Counted from the stretch's first letter, positions 33,433 through 42,663 are shown. The stretch is 64,000 nt of DNA from RGIG3178 sp963674495 (GCA_963674495.2 CAXXLG010000002.1:744001-808000); one strand, 5' to 3'. The notes: generated by a model from the sequence alone, not told the origin. A program made the numbers and translations.

Positions 33433-33580
33433 GCTGAACTCGGTTGCTGCAAAGGGAGGATCACGTGCCAAAAGAGGTGGTTTTATGGTAACATGGCGAA
33501 GGATACATGTAGGGGTATCATATCCACGAATCAGCCGCAAACAGGCCAGGAGACTATGGCAAGGGGAAGGGGAGACGATT

Positions 33581-34507
33581 ATGAAAATACTGAACTTCGG
33601 TTCGTTGAACATGGATTACGTCTATCAGGTGGATCATATCGCTTCGCCGGGCGAGACGATCCGATCTTCGAATTTTCAAATCTTTGCAGGCGGAAAGGGT
33701 TTGAACCAGTCCATTGCGCTTGCACGGGCCGGTGCTCATGTATGCCATGCCGGAAACGTCGGGCAAGACGGCGAAATGCTTTTGGAGTTATGCGCCAAAA
33801 ACGGTATCGGCACAAAGCATATGCGCAGGGTACCCGGGCGTACCGGTCACGCAATCATACAGGTGGATAGGGACGGACAGAATTGTATCGTGGTGTTTGG
33901 AGGATCAAATCAATCAAATACGAAGGATTATGTGGACGAGGTGCTCGCCGATTTTGGCGAAGGGGATATGCTTCTTATGCAAAACGAGATCAATCTTTTG
34001 GATTACATCATCGAACGGGCGTATCAAAAGCGCATGCACATCGCATTGAATCCTTCGCCGGTGGACGGTAATCTGCTCCAATACGATTTATCCAAAGTAT
34101 CGACGTTTATCCTCAACGAAGTGGAGGGTGCACAGATCACAGGGGACAAAGAGCCTGCCGGTATATTGGCCGAGATGAAATCGTTGTATCCAAAGGCCGC
34201 CGTTGTTCTGACGCTGGGCGTGCAGGGCGTCGTGTATCAATATAAGGATCATATGCATACCCACGGAATCTATCGGGTGGATGTAGTGGATACTACGGCG
34301 GCCGGGGATACGTTTACCGGCTATTTTCTGGCGTTGATATCGCAAAACCACCCCGTCGAACAAGCGTTGGGCCTCGCGTCCAAAGCATCCGCCATCGCTG
34401 TTTCCAGAAAGGGTGCTACGGATTCGATACCGCTATTGAAGGATGTGAACGAAGCAAAGATGGATTTGACATATGGCGGCATCACGTACAGATCCGACCA
34501 TAAATGA
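33581..34507 (+). CDS. PfkB-family carbohydrate kinase (ribokinase-like)
   Basis: 308 residues, cytoplasmic sugar kinase. The first signature is FQIFAGGKGLNQSIALARAGAHV, with NVGQDGEM after it. The lid contact is GHAIIQVDRDGQNCIVVFGGSN. The ATP site and catalytic Asp are in VDVVDTTAAGDTFTGYFLA, the anion-hole AAGD motif. Ribokinase is the nearest named relative (NPSPVDG, ILNEVEGAQITG), but the substrate cannot be fixed. ATG 33581 is chosen because GGGGAAGGGGAG precedes it. It is transcribed alone; no sugar transporter is adjacent. Confidence 0.9.
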   Translation: MKILNFGSLNMDYVYQVDHIASPGETIRSSNFQIFAGGKGLNQSIALARAGAHVCHAGNVGQDGEMLLELCAKNGIGTKHMRRVPGRTGHAIIQVDRDGQNCIVVFGGSNQSNTKDYVDEVLADFGEGDMLLMQNEINLLDYIIERAYQKRMHIALNPSPVDGNLLQYDLSKVSTFILNEVEGAQITGDKEPAGILAEMKSLYPKAAVVLTLGVQGVVYQYKDHMHTHGIYRVDVVDTTAAGDTFTGYFLALISQNHPVEQALGLASKASAIAVSRKGATDSIPLLKDVNEAKMDLTYGGITYRSDHK

Positions 34508-34731
34508 TCCAGATATACATTGTGGATATTCCGTACTTTTTGCAATTCGGCACATGGCTGTTTTTTTAATCCCGCGGGACAGATCCATACAGATTGTACG
34601 ATGCTTTTTCAATTTAGTACATGATGTTTGAAATACCGGGATTGCTAAAATGTGGCCGTACAACGCGGACGCGTTCGGCGCAGGCGTTTGGACATTCCGC
34701 CGCTTACGTCCTTTTAGATCCTCCTATTCAT

Positions 34732-34771
34732 AAGGAAGACGGACCGCCGCATCGGCTGGTCCGTCTTCCTT
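34732..34771. terminator. Bidirectional terminator
   Basis: AAGGAAGACGGACC and its complement around a 12-base loop, between the kinase gene (plus) and the chemoreceptor gene (minus). The rest of 34508-34791 shows no gene. Confidence 0.85.
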
Positions 34772-34791
34772 ATTCCTTGGGGGGAAACCGA

Positions 34792-36273
34792 TCAATATTT
34801 ACCGAACTCTAAGTCGTTCAATTTGATTCCTTGTGTTCGGGGGATTCTCTGAGTTGCCTGCATGCGCACCATTACGTCCGATGTGCCTTCCCCGACGACA
34901 TGATTCAGTTGATCCTCACGCTGGGTGTTGAATTGCGACACCATGTTGGACAATAATTCCGCCTGGCCGGATAATTCCTCACTGGCGGCCGCCGTTTCCT
35001 CAGCGATGGAGGAGTTGGTTTGTACGACCTGGGAAAGCTGCTCGATTCCCTGTCGAATCTGCGCTATGCTTGCCGCCTGCTCTTTGGAGGCGTCTGCGAT
35101 TTCGTTTAATAGCTTCTCGCTGTTCTGCGCGCCGACAACGATGCTCGAGAGTGCCTCAGCTGATTCGTTTGCGATTCGCGTTCCCGCTTCAACTCGCTTG
35201 ATTGATCCTTCGATCAGCGTCGTTGTTTCCTTTGCGGCATTTGCGCTTTTGGCAGCAAGATTTCTGACCTCTTCTGCAACAACGGCAAATCCCTTGCCGT
35301 GCGCACCGGCCCTCGCGGCTTCCACCGCAGCGTTGAGCGCCAGAATGTTTGTTTGGAACGCGATGTCGTCGATAACCTTGATGATTTTGGAGATGTTGGT
35401 GGAGGACTCGTTGATCGCTTCCATCGACTCGAGCATTAGCTTCATCTTATCGTTGCTAAGAACCGCATCGTTTTTTGCATTTCCGGCAAACTGCGCCGTC
35501 TCAGTCGCGCTGTGCGCGTTATCCTGTATCTGCTCCGCGATCTGCATGATGGAGGAGGAGAGTTCTTCGATGGAGCTCGCCTGCTCGGTGGCACCTTGAG
35601 ATATCGTCTGGCTGCCTTGGGAAACCTGTCTTGTGCCGATTGTCACCTGTTCTGCGGCGGTATCAACCTTTGCAAGCAACACCTTCATCGTGTCCGCCTG
35701 TTTTTCCGCATTTCGCTGTGCAGTCTTGACATCTGTCAAATCCGTTACGATTTCAAATGCACCGACGACATCGCCATCCTTGATGATGGGCGTTCCCTGA
35801 TATCTGATCTCGAGATTTACGCCGTTTTTGGGATGTGCGTCTGTCTCTCCCGACTGATCCGTTCTACTTTGCATGGCGCGATGGCAGGCGCAGCGCTCCG
35901 TCCTGCAATCGCTGGTGTGGAAAGCATCATAGCACTTGGTGCCCCAAAGATCATGCTTTGTTTTCCCGATCTGACTTGCGCCGGTTTCGTTCATGAACTG
36001 AATGTTAAAATCCCTATCGATGGTCATAACAGGCGACGGAAGCATGTCGATATCCTTTACAAACGTATCAATGATCCCGTTGATCCCGTCAGCAATTAGC
36101 TGATAATCGTCGGTGTATGTACTTGAATCCATCCGCACAGTCAGTTGGCCCGCCACGATAGAAGTGAACAACTCCTGTACGGCATTTGCGAGCATTTTGG
36201 AAGCTTTTGTTTGTTCCCGTGTTACTTCAGTTGCTTGCATCTCGGATTTTCTCAAATGATTAAATGATCTCAT
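34792..36273 (-). CDS. Cytoplasmic methyl-accepting chemotaxis protein with PAS domain
   Basis: 493 residues without membrane helices, so a soluble receptor. Residues 75-195 form a PAS domain (MLPSPVMTIDRDFNIQFMNETGASQIGKT, then FEIVTDLTDVKTAQRNA) that carries an unusual Cys/His cluster, KCYDAFHTSDCRTERCACHRAM. Residues 200-460 are the signalling coiled coil with the hairpin tip IDDIAFQTNILALNAAVEAARAGAHGKGFAVVAEEVRNLA, which contacts CheA and CheW. The Cys cluster suggests redox, metal or haem sensing. Start ATG follows GGAGAAGAG. A CheW gene lies 71 bp upstream on the same strand, so the pair forms a unit; CheA is not in the window. Confidence 0.93.
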   Translation of the reverse strand: MRSFNHLRKSEMQATEVTREQTKASKMLANAVQELFTSIVAGQLTVRMDSSTYTDDYQLIADGINGIIDTFVKDIDMLPSPVMTIDRDFNIQFMNETGASQIGKTKHDLWGTKCYDAFHTSDCRTERCACHRAMQSRTDQSGETDAHPKNGVNLEIRYQGTPIIKDGDVVGAFEIVTDLTDVKTAQRNAEKQADTMKVLLAKVDTAAEQVTIGTRQVSQGSQTISQGATEQASSIEELSSSIMQIAEQIQDNAHSATETAQFAGNAKNDAVLSNDKMKLMLESMEAINESSTNISKIIKVIDDIAFQTNILALNAAVEAARAGAHGKGFAVVAEEVRNLAAKSANAAKETTTLIEGSIKRVEAGTRIANESAEALSSIVVGAQNSEKLLNEIADASKEQAASIAQIRQGIEQLSQVVQTNSSIAEETAAASEELSGQAELLSNMVSQFNTQREDQLNHVVGEGTSDVMVRMQATQRIPRTQGIKLNDLEFGKY

Positions 36274-36344
36274 GTACTCTTCTCCATTCAGTTTTAATTG
36301 TTTTGTTTCCTGTCTTCGCCATATCTTGCAGTTTCATGCCTAGC

Positions 36345-36836
36345 CTATCCCACGTCTTCGAGCATTTCGCATTGATCGTCTATAAAGAGCTTTTTGCAAT
36401 CCAACAACAAAATGATCTTCCCTTCAGTTTTGCCTATGCCCTGCATATACCTGCTGTTTGCGCCCGTACGTACGTCGGGCGGCGGCACGGTGTTTTCTTC
36501 GTTTATGCCGATTACTTCCGCCACGTTGTCCACGATCAGTCCCACGGACAGCACATTCGTATCGATGACGATGATGCACGTCCTGTCCGTATATCCGACA
36601 GGTTCTTTTTTGAATTTCAGCCGTATGTCGATCACCGGAATGATCTTGCCCCGGAGATTGATAATCCCCTTGATGTGACTTGGTACCTCGGGTAGCGTGT
36701 TGATGGGCTGAATACCCACGATCTCGGTGACGTACTTGATTTCGATGCCGAAACTTTCGGCACCGAGAGTAAACGTCAGAAATCGGCCGCTTTGCGTGTC
36801 TTCCGTTTCTATCGGAAGGGTGTTTGTGTCCGTCAT
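36345..36836 (-). CDS. cheW: CheW chemotaxis coupling protein
   Basis: 163 residues. It couples receptors to CheA kinase. The two beta-barrel halves are recognisable: FLTFTLGAESFGIEIKYVTEIVGIQPINTLPEVPSHIKGIINLRGKIIPVIDIRLKF, then IVIDTNVLSVGLIVDNVAEVIGI and GIGKTEGKIILLLDCKKLF. The GIINLRG-IPVID block is the family signature. Start ATG follows AAGGAGGC. It is first in a two-gene operon with the PAS receptor, so this CheW probably serves that receptor. An acidic C-terminal tail is unremarkable. Confidence 0.95.
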   Translation of the reverse strand: MTDTNTLPIETEDTQSGRFLTFTLGAESFGIEIKYVTEIVGIQPINTLPEVPSHIKGIINLRGKIIPVIDIRLKFKKEPVGYTDRTCIIVIDTNVLSVGLIVDNVAEVIGINEENTVPPPDVRTGANSRYMQGIGKTEGKIILLLDCKKLFIDDQCEMLEDVG

Positions 36837-37242
36837 AATTGCCTCCTTGCTTCCGCTTCGTGCGAAATATAATTATTAATACAAACTTAAAATTACACAA
36901 CATATTAAAATTTAATAACTATGCAAACTCCGTATTTATTGAATAAAGCACGGACGACCGCTTTCCTGTGACCGATCGCGTACAGCCTTCAATCATAAGG
37001 CCATTTCTCTTTGCGATTATTATCGGTCAGGCGGTTGCCATGCCCTGTAAAAAATTTGATTCAAAAAATTTTTAATATATTTAATATATCGACACGTCAT
37101 GCGCATTCTTTAACGGTTTGTTTGGCAGTTTCTATAATTTGGGGTTCGCCATGTCGTTTAAGCGCGCTCCAACGGTGTGTTTGTGGGCAACAGGAGCCTT
37201 GTTGAATATTAATCTAACTGAACGTAATACAAAGTTATATCA
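36837..37242. other. AT-rich intergenic region upstream of cheW and marR
   Basis: About 400 bases between divergent genes, with poly-A/T stretches near 37050-37085. No gene. I looked for a sigma-D-type promoter for cheW and found only a lone ACCGATAA. Confidence 0.4.
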
Positions 37243-37271
37243 TTGACAAGGTTGGAGGCGTTTAGTATGCT
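37243..37271 (+). promoter_or_regulatory. Promoter of the marR/MATE operon
   Basis: Perfect -35 TTGACA (37243-37248), 17-bp spacer, -10 TATGCT (37266-37271). Transcription would start near 37278, which rules out the earlier in-frame start codons of the MarR gene. Confidence 0.8.
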
Positions 37272-37282
37272 ATCACATAGCA
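37268..37282. promoter_or_regulatory. Putative MarR operator
   Basis: Perfect inverted repeat TGCTAT-CAC-ATAGCA overlapping the -10 box and the transcription start. This is the typical place for autorepression by a MarR dimer. Confidence 0.7.
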
Positions 37283-37311
37283 CGCTATTTATCCAGAAGG
37301 ACGATGTTTGC

Positions 37312-37737
37312 ATGAGTAAGGATCATAACTTGGGTCTTTTGTTGAAATTCATCCACAATGCCATCGATAGGGACTGCAACAGTATGTTGCGTGAGATGAA
37401 TCTTACACCGGCGCAGTTGGATATACTCATGTATCTGATCAAAAACCGCGATCCAGAAGTGAACCAAAAGGATATCGAGAAGGCGTTTCAAGTAAAAAAT
37501 CCAACGGTAACCGGGATTTTGAAACGTTTGGAACGCAAGGGCATGGTACGGCGCGTAGTGGACAGCAACGATGGCCGGTACAAACGCATCATCGTGACCC
37601 ACAAAAGCCTGGATATGGAAAAAAGGATTCTTCAAAAGGGCAAACAGATCGAACGGCGAATAACCGACAGCCTTTCAACCGAAGAGCAGGAGCAGTTGAG
37701 GGGTTTGTTGATGCGGGTGTTGGATAACCTGATGTAA
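37312..37737 (+). CDS. MarR-family regulator
   Basis: 141 residues. The winged helix-turn-helix is clear: LTPAQLDILMYLIKNRDPEVNQKDIEKAFQVKNPTVTGILKRLERKGMVRRVVDSNDGRYKRIIVT. The flanking helices form the dimer interface. ATG 37312 is chosen because earlier in-frame codons lie inside the promoter; AAGGA stands ten bases upstream. MarR proteins usually repress until a small aromatic ligand binds. It is cotranscribed with the MATE pump 133 bp downstream, so it most likely senses a compound that the pump exports. Confidence 0.9.
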   Translation: MSKDHNLGLLLKFIHNAIDRDCNSMLREMNLTPAQLDILMYLIKNRDPEVNQKDIEKAFQVKNPTVTGILKRLERKGMVRRVVDSNDGRYKRIIVTHKSLDMEKRILQKGKQIERRITDSLSTEEQEQLRGLLMRVLDNLM

Positions 37738-37870
37738 GGGATTTGTGCAAAAACATCGGAGGATTTGATGCGGACTGCCAACAGCAAAAGCCGTACAGGC
37801 GCTTTTAGGACGATAAGCAGAGGAAACTCGCTTAACAAATATATGTTTACTTTAATTAGGAGGACAATAC

Positions 37871-39283
37871 GTGGAAAACAGTTCGCAACCGCAGATTGAA
37901 AACAAGATGGGCGTGATGCCCATCAACAGATTGCTCATCACCATGTCCATTCCCATGATGCTATCCATGCTGGTGCAGGCTCTTTACAATGTGGTGGACA
38001 GCATTTTCGTTTCCAGGATCAATGAAAATGCCCTAAGCGCCGTTTCGCTGGCGTTTCCGATACAGATTCTGATGATGGCGATGGCCGTCGGCACAGGTGT
38101 GGGTGTCAACGCCTTGCTTTCCAAAAGCCTTGGACAACAAAATCCCGAAAAGGCTAGCAAGGCCGCCAACAACGGCATATTTTTGGCGCTGTTAAGTTGT
38201 ACGCTATTCATCGTGTTCGGCTTTGTCGGCGCAAGGTTTTATTTCGAATCGCAGACGGATATCCTTCAGATCATTGATTACGGGCAGGCATACTTGTCGG
38301 TTTGTACCATATTTTCCTTTGCAATATTTGGTCAGATCATATTTGCGCGGTTGCTGCAATCCACCGGCAAAACCATCTATACCATGATCACGCAAGCCAC
38401 AGGTGCCATCGTCAACATCATATTGGATCCGATCCTGATCTTCGGCTTTTTGGGATTTCCCAAAATGGGCGTGACCGGCGCGGCCATTGCCACGGTGACG
38501 GGCCAGGCCATTGCCATGCTGTTGGCAATTTATTTTAACATCACAAAGAATGATGAAATAAAGCTGTCCCTTCGTAATTTTAGACCGGACGGGCAAATTA
38601 TTAAAGAGATCTACAAGGTTGGCATTCCGTCCATAATAATGATAACCGTCGGATCCTTCATGACATATGGAATCAACCGGATTCTGATTGGCTTTACCGC
38701 CACCGCCAACGCCGTTTTCGGCGTGTATTTTAAACTGCAAAGCTTTGTATTCATGCCGGTGATGGGGTTGAACAACGGGATGATACCCATCCTTGCCTAT
38801 AACTACGGCGCCAAACGCAAGGACCGCATGATAAAGACCATTAAACTGAGCATCGTGTATGCCGTGGGCATCATGCTCGTCGGTTTGGCGGTGTTTCAGA
38901 TATTTCCCAACAATCTGCTTTCGCTTTTCAACGCATCAGGCGATATGCTGGCCATCGGCGTTCCGGCGTTGCGCACCATCAGCTTGAGCTTTCTGTTCGC
39001 GGGATTTTGCATCATCACGGGTTCGGTTTTCCAGGCGTTGGGTAATGGATTGTTGAGTATGGTGGTATCGGTGGCAAGGCAGCTTGTCGTACTGCTTCCC
39101 GCGGCGTACCTGCTGTCCCTCACCGGATCGGTGAATGCGGTCTGGTGGTCGTACCCCATTGCGGAAATTGTGTCGCTGCTGTTGAGCGGACTCTTTTTAA
39201 AGCGCGTATACGATAAGGAGATCAGGGGGTTGGAGGAATACCAACAGATGAGCCCATTGGTAGTCGGTATAGAAATAGAATAG
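37871..39283 (+). CDS. MATE-family multidrug/cation efflux transporter
   Basis: 470 residues with twelve hydrophobic helices in two halves, as in MATE exporters that expel drugs in exchange for Na+ or H+. The N-terminal half begins PINRLLITMSIPMMLSMLVQALYNVVDSIFVSRINENALSAVSLAFP, and the second half mirrors it with IYKVGIPSIIMITVGSFMTYGINRI. GTG 37871 has AGGAGGAC upstream. The link to the MarR gene and its operator suggests substrate-induced expression. The subgroup looks like the DinF/VmrA-like clostridial pumps, but the substrate is unknown. Confidence 0.93.
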   Translation: MENSSQPQIENKMGVMPINRLLITMSIPMMLSMLVQALYNVVDSIFVSRINENALSAVSLAFPIQILMMAMAVGTGVGVNALLSKSLGQQNPEKASKAANNGIFLALLSCTLFIVFGFVGARFYFESQTDILQIIDYGQAYLSVCTIFSFAIFGQIIFARLLQSTGKTIYTMITQATGAIVNIILDPILIFGFLGFPKMGVTGAAIATVTGQAIAMLLAIYFNITKNDEIKLSLRNFRPDGQIIKEIYKVGIPSIIMITVGSFMTYGINRILIGFTATANAVFGVYFKLQSFVFMPVMGLNNGMIPILAYNYGAKRKDRMIKTIKLSIVYAVGIMLVGLAVFQIFPNNLLSLFNASGDMLAIGVPALRTISLSFLFAGFCIITGSVFQALGNGLLSMVVSVARQLVVLLPAAYLLSLTGSVNAVWWSYPIAEIVSLLLSGLFLKRVYDKEIRGLEEYQQMSPLVVGIEIE

Positions 39284-39291
39284 GGATATCC

Positions 39292-39330
39292 ACAAAAAAC
39301 AAAGTCGCATTGTACGGCCTTGTTTTTTGT
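39292..39330 (+). terminator. Terminator of the marR/MATE operon
   Basis: ACAAAAAACAA pairs with TTGTTTTTTGT around a 17-base loop that can itself pair in part. Confidence 0.75.
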
Positions 39331-39463
39331 ATAACGTATTTATTTGGACGGTTTAATATAGTCGCATTGTAAACGGATAAAGTCATTTAGCAAAACAAAC
39401 AGAGTATCCATGTGTTTCTATGGCTTTTTATTGGCCATCTTTTCGACGCGGTCTACAATGCGC

Positions 39464-40396
39464 TCATTGCGCATCATTTTCCGTGGATATCAATATATTT
39501 TGCCCGTCACTGGTGATCACCACAGTACCGGATAGGTCGGTTCTGTATGCCTGTATACCCAATCGGGTGAGCCTGTCCAACATCGCCTGTTCGGGATGGC
39601 CGTACCAGTTGTCTGCGCCCACGCTGATGATGGCATATTGAGGGGATACGGACTGCAAAAATTCCATCGAACTGGATGTCGCCTCGCCGTGATGGCCGAT
39701 TTTCAATACATCCGCTGTGACATCGGCTTTTGTATCCAACATATCCATCTCGGATATTTCGGTAGCGTCCCCCGTAAATAGAAACGAAGTATGGCCGTAT
39801 ACAACTTTGATCACGGCGGAAAAATCATTGGAGGATTGATAGTTTGACCGGAGGGGCGCGATCATAACAATGGACAGCTCACTGTCAAGTTCGATGGTTA
39901 TGCCGGCCGTTGCGGTATGTACCGTCAGCCCTTTGTCCTTAACCGCCTGATTCAGCGCGCCAAGGTCTTGCGCGGAATTTGTCAATGCGGTATCCGGCAT
40001 GTAAAAGGAGCCTATTTCAAAGTTATCGATGATATAGGGCATACCGGCGATGTGGCTTTTTTTGGGATGAGTTGCGACGAGCACATCAATTCTTTGTATC
40101 CTTTTTTTACGCAGGTAACCGGCAACCGTTTCCTTTGCATGCGTATCCCCGGCGTCGATCAACATGGTCTTGCCGTTGGGCGTTTGAATCAGTATGCTGT
40201 CGCCCTGGCCCACATCGATGTAGGATATTGTGAGCAGTTTGCCAATTGCCTGTCCGGTTTGATCCGAAATAGTGGATGGCGACGGGGTATCAACAGGGGC
40301 GGGAGGGGAAACAGCAGAACCGCTACAACTTGCCAAAAAAGAGAGGGACAGAAGGAGAGACAAGCACAGAAGAATAACGACCGGTCGAATGCGCAT
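39464..40396 (-). CDS. ComEC/Rec2-like metallo-beta-lactamase-fold lipoprotein with altered metal motif
   Basis: 310 residues. MRIRPVVILLCLSLLLSLSFLASCSGS is a lipoprotein signal. The extracytoplasmic domain matches the ComEC C-terminal beta-lactamase fold: ISYIDVGQGDSILIQTPNGKTMLIDAGD, VLVATHPKKSHIAGMPYII, FLFTGDAT, and LKIGHHGEATSSS. In active members the second motif is HxHxDH; here it is HPKKSH (110-115), so one His and the Asp are lost, while the later Asp and His remain. Activity is therefore uncertain. ATG 40396 follows GGGAGG. Exported stand-alone forms are thought to degrade DNA or nucleotides outside the cell. Confidence 0.82.
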   Translation of the reverse strand: MRIRPVVILLCLSLLLSLSFLASCSGSAVSPPAPVDTPSPSTISDQTGQAIGKLLTISYIDVGQGDSILIQTPNGKTMLIDAGDTHAKETVAGYLRKKRIQRIDVLVATHPKKSHIAGMPYIIDNFEIGSFYMPDTALTNSAQDLGALNQAVKDKGLTVHTATAGITIELDSELSIVMIAPLRSNYQSSNDFSAVIKVVYGHTSFLFTGDATEISEMDMLDTKADVTADVLKIGHHGEATSSSMEFLQSVSPQYAIISVGADNWYGHPEQAMLDRLTRLGIQAYRTDLSGTVVITSDGQNILISTENDAQ

Positions 40397-40575
40397 TGTA
40401 GATCCTCCCAACGTTGTTTCCGACAAGTATCAATGAAAAATGGCGTAGAGCAGAAGCCTTTATTGCCGAGCATGCGATTCGTGTATTCTAACGCGTTATT
40501 GTGAAGTCGGTGAAATATATTGAGGGATTAAAAACGGCAAATTCTCCGCATAGATCTTTAGGACAGTGAAATATT

Positions 40576-41625
40576 TTATATAATGCCTCGATTGATTAAC
40601 CGGTCATGTTCCCATTGCCCAAAATCTTCCGGTGGTTTGATTTGCTCGTTTTGCGGCCTTGGGACGAGCGTGATTGCCTTGGGTTTGCATGTCGATACGC
40701 ACAGGCCGCAACCAAGGCATTTGTCTCTATTGATGACAGCTTTTCCATCCACGAAGTCGATGGCGGATACCTGGCATCGCTTTAAACAAATTTTGCAGCC
40801 AATGCAGCAATCAACATCCGCAATCGCTTCATAATTTGCCCGTGCCATGGAGTTTTCAATACCCCATTTGTTGATTCCACGCAAAACGCCACAGCAACAT
40901 CCGCAGCAGTTGCAGATATAGTTCAGTCCATCGATAACATTGCTGACAGAATGAACGAGCCCCGCCTTTTCAGCTTCGTCGATTATTTTAATCGCTTCCT
41001 GTTTTGTTATATCACCGGGTTTGGGAGGCCGCTTTATCGCAGAAAATGATAAACAATTGTGTTTGGGCGCATCGCAGCCTTGCCCCAGTGAATCTTGCTG
41101 AAGGCGGCATATGCAGTCCTGCACATGAAAAGTTTGCGCGGTTTCAAGTATGGCCAAAACATTGTCATAGGGCAAGATCCATTCCAATTCGATTGTGTCA
41201 ACAGCGGGGATCACCCTGTGTACGGCGGGCTGGGGTTGCATAATGCCATATACGCCGCCGTCGTTAAAATAATCCTCTACCAGTGACGCCATCTCTTCAT
41301 TCATTTTGCCAACGGCGGCTTCATAACTACCCACAATAAACGGAGCGAGATAAAATTTATATTTGCCGTCTTGCCTTTCCATTAGAACTTTGCCCTGTCG
41401 TACCATATGGAACAATCCTGCCAGTACTTCTTTCACTAACATGTTCAATCTTTGGGCGATATCCTCTGCAGTCTCTCTTCTTGCACTGAGTTGGCAAGCC
41501 AGCGCCGCCTCATCCTGCGTATACAAAAAGTGCAACAGTCTCAAATCAGAGCCCGTTTCGGTTCGGGGAAAACCATTTGGCAGTGCATTGAGGGCATCAG
41601 CCAGCTTTTCGTATGTGTTATACAT
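40576..41625 (-). CDS. Cys-rich iron-sulfur protein with two [4Fe-4S] ferredoxin motifs
   Basis: 349 residues, soluble. The N-terminal 110 residues look like a winged-helix segment (ARRETAEDIAQRLNMLVKEVLAGLFHMVRQGKVLMERQDGKYKFYL). The middle has DCICRLQQDSLGQGCDAPKHNCLSF and the striking NYICNCCGCCCGVLRG. The C-terminal part holds two ferredoxin motifs, CIGCKICLKRCQV and CLGCGLCVSTCKPK. ATG 41625 follows AGAGGA and lies 16 bp after the aldolase stop, so the two are cotranscribed. The layout suggests redox chemistry or a redox-responsive regulator. The family is widespread in Clostridia, but I know no established function. Confidence 0.75.
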   Translation of the reverse strand: MYNTYEKLADALNALPNGFPRTETGSDLRLLHFLYTQDEAALACQLSARRETAEDIAQRLNMLVKEVLAGLFHMVRQGKVLMERQDGKYKFYLAPFIVGSYEAAVGKMNEEMASLVEDYFNDGGVYGIMQPQPAVHRVIPAVDTIELEWILPYDNVLAILETAQTFHVQDCICRLQQDSLGQGCDAPKHNCLSFSAIKRPPKPGDITKQEAIKIIDEAEKAGLVHSVSNVIDGLNYICNCCGCCCGVLRGINKWGIENSMARANYEAIADVDCCIGCKICLKRCQVSAIDFVDGKAVINRDKCLGCGLCVSTCKPKAITLVPRPQNEQIKPPEDFGQWEHDRLINRGII

Positions 41626-41641
41626 CAAAAATCCTCTTTCA

Positions 41642-42427
41642 TCAATCGTCCGCAAACTCCTTGACCAGATCCATAAACGCAGCGATGTACACCGAGGTAT
41701 CAATGCGGTAGGCGAGGGCGTCGAATCCTTCGGCATAGCGCCGGTGGCCGGTTTCCTTGTTGCTGACATAGATCATGGCAAACTTGCCGTTGTCCTTGGC
41801 GGCCTTTAGGATGCGTTGTACCGCCGATTCAAACACCGGATTGGCAAATTGCCCGGGCATGCCCAGAGAGATGGACAGGTCGTTGGGGCCGACGAAGACG
41901 CCGTCGATACCGTCGGTCGCCATAACCTCTTCGATGATGTCCAGGCACTCCCTCGTTTCGCACTGCGGGATGATGGCGGTGGCGCTGTTGCAGGTATCGA
42001 AATAATGCTGGAGGTTGTCGTTGTACGGCGCCTTGCCAAAGTCTACGCCGCGTTCCATGGCGCATCCACGCTCGCCCATCGGCGTATACTTGCCGCATTC
42101 GATCAAGGTATGGATGTCGTCCATGGATTTGACAAAGGGAACGACCAAGCCCATCGCGCCGACGTCTAGGTTCTTCAATACCGCGGCACGGGATATCTCC
42201 TTGATCCGCACCAGCGGTGTGAAATTGTGCAGCTCGGCGGCACGTACAAAATCCGCCACCCGCTCCGTTTCAAACGGTCCGTGCTCCGTATCGATGATGA
42301 TGTAATCGAGTCCGGCGATGCCAAGACACTCCACGCCCGTCTCGCAGCCCATTTGATAGAACGTGCCAAAGACCTTCTCGCCCCGCGCGATGCTTTCCTT
42401 CATGGTGTTTCGCATGCTTGTTCTCAT
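41642..42427 (-). CDS. HpcH/HpaI-family aldolase
   Basis: 261 residues, class II (metal-dependent) pyruvate aldolase fold that cleaves or forms 2-keto-hydroxy acids. The signature is LDYIIIDTEHGPFETE. Other blocks are PLVRIKEISRAAVLKNLDVGAMGLVVPFVKS, the catalytic Arg/His neighbourhood in this first half, IPQCETRECLDIIEEV with the metal-binding Glu, and VFVGPNDLSISLGMPGQ with the metal-binding Asp. ATG 42427 follows AAAGGAG; an earlier start has no ribosome site. It precedes the Fe-S protein by 16 bp. The operon probably handles a sugar-acid or aromatic-derived keto acid. Confidence 0.88.
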   Translation of the reverse strand: MRTSMRNTMKESIARGEKVFGTFYQMGCETGVECLGIAGLDYIIIDTEHGPFETERVADFVRAAELHNFTPLVRIKEISRAAVLKNLDVGAMGLVVPFVKSMDDIHTLIECGKYTPMGERGCAMERGVDFGKAPYNDNLQHYFDTCNSATAIIPQCETRECLDIIEEVMATDGIDGVFVGPNDLSISLGMPGQFANPVFESAVQRILKAAKDNGKFAMIYVSNKETGHRRYAEGFDALAYRIDTSVYIAAFMDLVKEFADD

Positions 42428-42663
42428 GAATAGACTCCTTTCACGCTCTGATTGCATTGTATAATGAATCCACGGTTGATTCAATGATAATGCTTGCTTT
42501 CGTATGCAATGAGCCATGAAAGCTGTGTTAATAAACGGGGGTTAACTGGAACAAAAACAACAGATACATCCGAAACAAGTATGATGGTCTGCTGCCTTGA
42601 ATATATTCCTCAGCACCAGAGCCGTTTCAAAGTTTTTGGTGAAAAAAGAAAATTGATAAAGGC

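Noticed and set aside
36955..37030. Sigma-D (flagellar-type) promoter for cheW
   Set aside because: ACCGATAA resembles the -10, but there is no TAAA at the right distance and it is over 100 bases from the gene.
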